NCBI GenBank assembly: GCA_963696105.1 | Contig: CAVOIP010000004.1 | Span: 124,001 to 188,000 of the forward strand | DNA length: 64,000 nt | Origin: CAVRTM01 sp963696105 | Lineage (GTDB): Bacteria; Actinomycetota; Actinomycetes; Actinomycetales; Dermatophilaceae | Reading direction: 5' to 3' | Shown here: positions 61,512 to 64,000 of the stretch, piece after piece | How positions within the stretch are numbered: position 1 is the first letter of the stretch | Layout of the letters: each line of letters begins with the position of its first letter | The notes under the pieces: generated by a model | Told to the model about the DNA's origin: nothing | The model's input: the letters and a program-made list of their open reading frames with translations, nothing else | Database searches by the model: none | Program-made: the position numbers and the translations under genes

Positions 61512-62683
61512 TCGTCGACGGCGCTGGGGGCGGGACGGGGCGGGACGGTCCCGCGGTGCCGACCGATGAGCGGCTCGCCCGCGCGGCGTGGAGCCGGATC
61601 GCCGAGCCGGGTGACGTGACGGCGGCACGGCTGGTCGCCGCGCGCGGGCCGGTCCAGGCGCTCGCCGACGTCACGACCGCAGCGCACCCGGGCCTCGCCC
61701 GCTTCCTGCCCCGGCTCGCGCAGCTGGACGCCGCACGCGACGTCGACGTGGCCGCGCGGCTCGGCGCCCGCGTGGTCTGCCCGGGCGACGAGGAGTGGCC
61801 GAGCGGCCTCGACGACCTCGACTGCCCGCCCTTCTGCCTGTGGGTCCGCGGGGAGGTGGACCTGGGCGAGGTCTCCGCCCGGTCCGTGGCCGTGGTGGGC
61901 GCCCGCAGCGCCACGGCGTACGGCGAGATGGTCGCGACCGAGATGGCGGCCGGTCTGGGGGAGCGCGCCTTCACCGTGGTCTCCGGCGCCGCGTTCGGGA
62001 TCGACGCGGCCGCGCACCGCGGAGCGCTGGCCACGGGGGCGGTCACCCTGGCCGTGCTCGCCGGAGGGGTGGACCGTCCCTACCCGTCCGCGCATGCGCG
62101 GCTGATCGACCGGATCCGCGAGGTCGGCGCCGTGGTGAGCGAGGTTCCGCCGGGCTCGGCCCCGACCCGGCCGCGGTTCCTGCAGCGAAACCGGATGATC
62201 GCCACCATGACCCAGGGCACGGTCGTGGTGGAGGCCGGGTTGAGGTCCGGCTCGCTCAACACGGCGCGCACGGCGGCCGAGCACCAGCGTGTGGTGGCGT
62301 GCGTCCCGGGACCGGTGACGTCGATGATGTCGGCCGGCTGCCACCAGGCCGTGCGGGACGGCGTCGGGGTCCTGGTGACCGACGCGGCCGAGGCCGCCGA
62401 GGCCATCGGCCGGTTGGGCCAGGACCTGGCGCCGCGTCTGCGCGGACCGGAGCGACCCGGTGACGACCTGGACGAGACGGCGGCCCGGGTGTTCGCGGCG
62501 CTTCCCGTGCGGCGTGGGGTCACGGTGGGCCGGCTGACGGTCGTGGCAGGCCTGCCGGTCGCCACCGTCACCGGCGTGCTCGGCCGGCTCGAGCTGACCG
62601 GCCTCGCCGAGCGGGAGGGGCAGGGCTGGCGACAGGGCGTCGAAGCTCGTGCGCGGCGCCACGGGGCGCCCGGCGCGGGTTGA
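61508..62683 (+). CDS. dprA: DNA-processing protein DprA
   Basis: 391 aa from ATG 61508 (overlap ATGA). Rossmann fold VAVVGARSATAYGEMVATEM, VSGAAFGIDAAAHRGAL, FLQRNRMIATMTQGTVVVEA and SGSLNTARTAAEH are DprA; a C-terminal winged helix (VTVGRLTVVAGLPVATVTGV) follows. Loads RecA on incoming ssDNA in competent cells; widely kept in non-competent actinobacteria. Confidence 0.94.
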   Translation: MIVDGAGGGTGRDGPAVPTDERLARAAWSRIAEPGDVTAARLVAARGPVQALADVTTAAHPGLARFLPRLAQLDAARDVDVAARLGARVVCPGDEEWPSGLDDLDCPPFCLWVRGEVDLGEVSARSVAVVGARSATAYGEMVATEMAAGLGERAFTVVSGAAFGIDAAAHRGALATGAVTLAVLAGGVDRPYPSAHARLIDRIREVGAVVSEVPPGSAPTRPRFLQRNRMIATMTQGTVVVEAGLRSGSLNTARTAAEHQRVVACVPGPVTSMMSAGCHQAVRDGVGVLVTDAAEAAEAIGRLGQDLAPRLRGPERPGDDLDETAARVFAALPVRRGVTVGRLTVVAGLPVATVTGVLGRLELTGLAEREGQGWRQGVEARARRHGAPGAG

Positions 62684-62731
62684 CTGCTCCGCCGGCGCGG
62701 CGCGGTTGACTGCTCCGCCCGGCGCGGCGCG
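62679..62731. repeat. Tandem 26/27-bp duplication at the dprA end
   Basis: GTTGACTGCTCCGCC followed by GGCGCGGCGCG occurs at 62679-62704 and again at 62705-62731 (one extra C). The dprA stop codon (62681-62683) is inside the first copy, so the duplication did not alter the protein. Confidence 0.85.
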
Positions 62732-62778
62732 CGTGCGATGTGCTTGCCCTGGGCAGCCCCGTGCGCCAGCGTGAGGGC

Positions 62779-63687
62779 GTGGACCCGACCGAGGAAGCCG
62801 TGGCGGCCTTCGCCCGTCACCTGCGCTCGGAGCGAGGACTGTCCGAGCACACCCGTCGTGCCTACCTCGCGGACGTGTCGGGCCTCCTGGCCTTCGCGGC
62901 CGAGCGCGGCGTCGGGGACCTGCACGACCTGCGGCTTCCCGACCTGCGTGCCTGGCTGGCCCAGCTGTCGGACCGGGGTGCGGCGCGCGCGACCGTGGCC
63001 CGTCGTGCGGCGGCCGCCCGCGCCTTCCTGCGCTGGGCGCACCACACGGGGCGGATCGACAGCGACCCGTCGCTGCGGCTGGTCGCCCCGCGTCGGGCCC
63101 GGACGCTGCCGGGTGTGCTGCGCCAGGACGAGGCGAGCGGGCTGCTGGAGCTCGCCGCCGTGGCCGCCGACGACGATGACCCTGTCCACCGGCGCGACCG
63201 CGCCGTGCTCGAGCTGCTCTACGCCACTGGCATCCGCGTCGGCGAGCTGGTCGGGCTCGACGTGGACGACGTCGACTTCGGCGCCGACGTCGTCACGGTC
63301 ATGGGCAAGGGCGCCAAGGAACGCAGCGTTCCGTTCGGACGACCGGCACGGGTGGCGCTGACCGAGTGGATCGAGGGTGGCCGACCCCGACTGGCCGTGG
63401 CGGACAGCGGCCCTGCGCTGTTCCTCGGCCGTCGGGGACGCCGCGTGGACCCTCGCCAAGTGCGCTCCGCGGTGCACGCGATGCTCTCCCACCTGCCTGG
63501 GGCCCCCGACCTGGGACCGCACGGCCTGCGGCACAGCGCCGCGACACACCTGCTCGAAGGGGGCGCGGATCTGCGCACGGTGCAGGAGATGCTCGGCCAC
63601 GCGAGCCTGGCGACCACCCAGATCTACACCCACGTGTCGGTGGAGCGCCTCCGGACGTCGTACCAGCAGGCTCATCCGCGTGCCTGA
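62779..63687 (+). CDS. xerC: Tyrosine recombinase XerC
   Basis: 302 aa from GTG 62779 (GAGGGC upstream; GTG 62740 also in frame). N-terminal SAM-like core-binding domain (FARHLRSERGLSEHTRRAY), then catalytic residues: Arg in ATGIRVGELVGLDV, Lys in VMGKGAKERSVPF, HGLRHSAATHLLEGG (HxxR), GHASLATTQ (His) and Tyr in YTHVSVERL. Resolves chromosome dimers with XerD. After dprA in most actinobacteria. Confidence 0.94.
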   Translation: MDPTEEAVAAFARHLRSERGLSEHTRRAYLADVSGLLAFAAERGVGDLHDLRLPDLRAWLAQLSDRGAARATVARRAAAARAFLRWAHHTGRIDSDPSLRLVAPRRARTLPGVLRQDEASGLLELAAVAADDDDPVHRRDRAVLELLYATGIRVGELVGLDVDDVDFGADVVTVMGKGAKERSVPFGRPARVALTEWIEGGRPRLAVADSGPALFLGRRGRRVDPRQVRSAVHAMLSHLPGAPDLGPHGLRHSAATHLLEGGADLRTVQEMLGHASLATTQIYTHVSVERLRTSYQQAHPRA

Positions 63688-63744
63688 GCCCCGCGGCGCG
63701 GCTGCCCCTCGCGGCGGCGGGGTCGCCGGGGGTGGCGGGCGCGC

Positions 63745-64000
63745 TCAGCGCAGCGGCAGCAGCACCGGGTGGCCCGGGTCGAGCAGGGCCAGCGGGTCCC
63801 GGTAGGTCTCGCCCGAGACGGCACCCCAGTGCAGGCACCAGAGGGGCCGGCAGTGGCCGGAAGCCGCCGAGAGGACGCCGACGCGGCCGCCGCGACGCAC
63901 CGTGGTGCCCACTGCGGCGCGCCCGTCCACCGGCTCGTATGTGGTGCGCAGGCCTCCGGCGTGCCGGACGGTGACCACACCGCGGCCCGCCACGACGCCG
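63745..64000 (-). CDS. M23-family (LytM) peptidase, C-terminal end (partial)
   Basis: The minus-strand frame is open to the window edge, so the gene starts beyond 64000. GRGVVTVRHAGGLRTTYEPV, VRRGGRVGVLS and CLHWGAVSGETYRDPLALL are the end of a LytM fold: His in the CLHWG motif is a metal ligand. A secreted murein endopeptidase-type protein; the N-terminus and signal are not visible. Confidence 0.85.
   Translation of the reverse strand, partial: GVVAGRGVVTVRHAGGLRTTYEPVDGRAAVGTTVRRGGRVGVLSAASGHCRPLWCLHWGAVSGETYRDPLALLDPGHPVLLPLR

Noticed and set aside
1..64000. Phage, insertion sequence or defence island
   Set aside because: No transposase, integrase apart from housekeeping XerC, terminal inverted repeats, restriction genes or compositional break were seen.

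Overview
This is about 64 kb of a very GC-rich bacterial chromosome, almost all coding. It is an actinomycete (Actinomycetota). Evidence: GTG and even TTG starts are common, genes often overlap by ATGA or GTGA, HU has a long Lys/Ala-rich tail, and the gene order is the actinobacterial housekeeping core: rpmF-rnc-mutM-smc-ftsY, amt-glnB-glnD-ffh, rpsP-khpA-rimM-trmD-rplS-lepB-rnhB, comM-dprA-xerC. A Propionibacteriales/Nocardioidaceae-like organism fits the order, but the family is not proven. The DNA looks native throughout: I see no phage, insertion sequence, CRISPR array or island.

Layout. 1-3261: a gamma-glutamylation cluster (glutamine synthetase-like end, aldehyde dehydrogenase, SDR, class-I amidotransferase) for polyamine/GABA-type amines. 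3300-5740: citramalate synthase cimA behind a probable leaderless leader-peptide attenuator, then a DUF1707 protein. 5749-7519: two badly frameshifted genes (3-methyladenine glycosylase-like; fumarylacetoacetate hydrolase-like). 7656-10472: a large secreted beta-propeller protein. 10572-13290: gltX, a HAD phosphatase, tRNA-Gln and tRNA-Glu. 13291-13661: a repeat-filled non-coding gap. 13662-16514: ltbR diverging from leuCD over a likely operator. 16938-24892: HU, a cold-shock-like small protein, cofC, plsC-gpsA, a PLP lyase, ddl, DUF3515, a stand-alone RAM-domain protein, thiL. 25015-31071: rpmB, DAK kinase, recG, rsmD, hemerythrin, coaD. 31207-41685: DUF177-rpmF-rnc-mutM, an oxidoreductase, acyP, smc, ftsY, a DUF2236 protein. 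41814-47589: the nitrogen-sensing block amt-glnB-glnD, then ffh. 47737-49852: amidohydrolase plus a GNAT/P-loop region. 50014-53236: an ABC importer of the sulfonate type with an Rrf2 regulator. 53460-58970: ribosome, tRNA-modification and secretion genes. 59047-64000: DUF488, yraN, comM, dprA, xerC and the 3' end of an M23 peptidase gene.

The dominant oddity is single-base indels, which break about a dozen genes including essential ones (leuC, gpsA, ddl, trmD, glnD). For each I can name a one-base change that restores the conserved protein. The simplest reading is sequence error in a draft assembly, not decay, so frameshifted genes are annotated over their full restored span. Nothing here is clearly a new defence or mobile system. 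The best leads are regulatory (the cimA leader, the ltbR/leuC operator, the Rrf2-ABC module) and a possible GNAT plus degenerate P-loop fusion.
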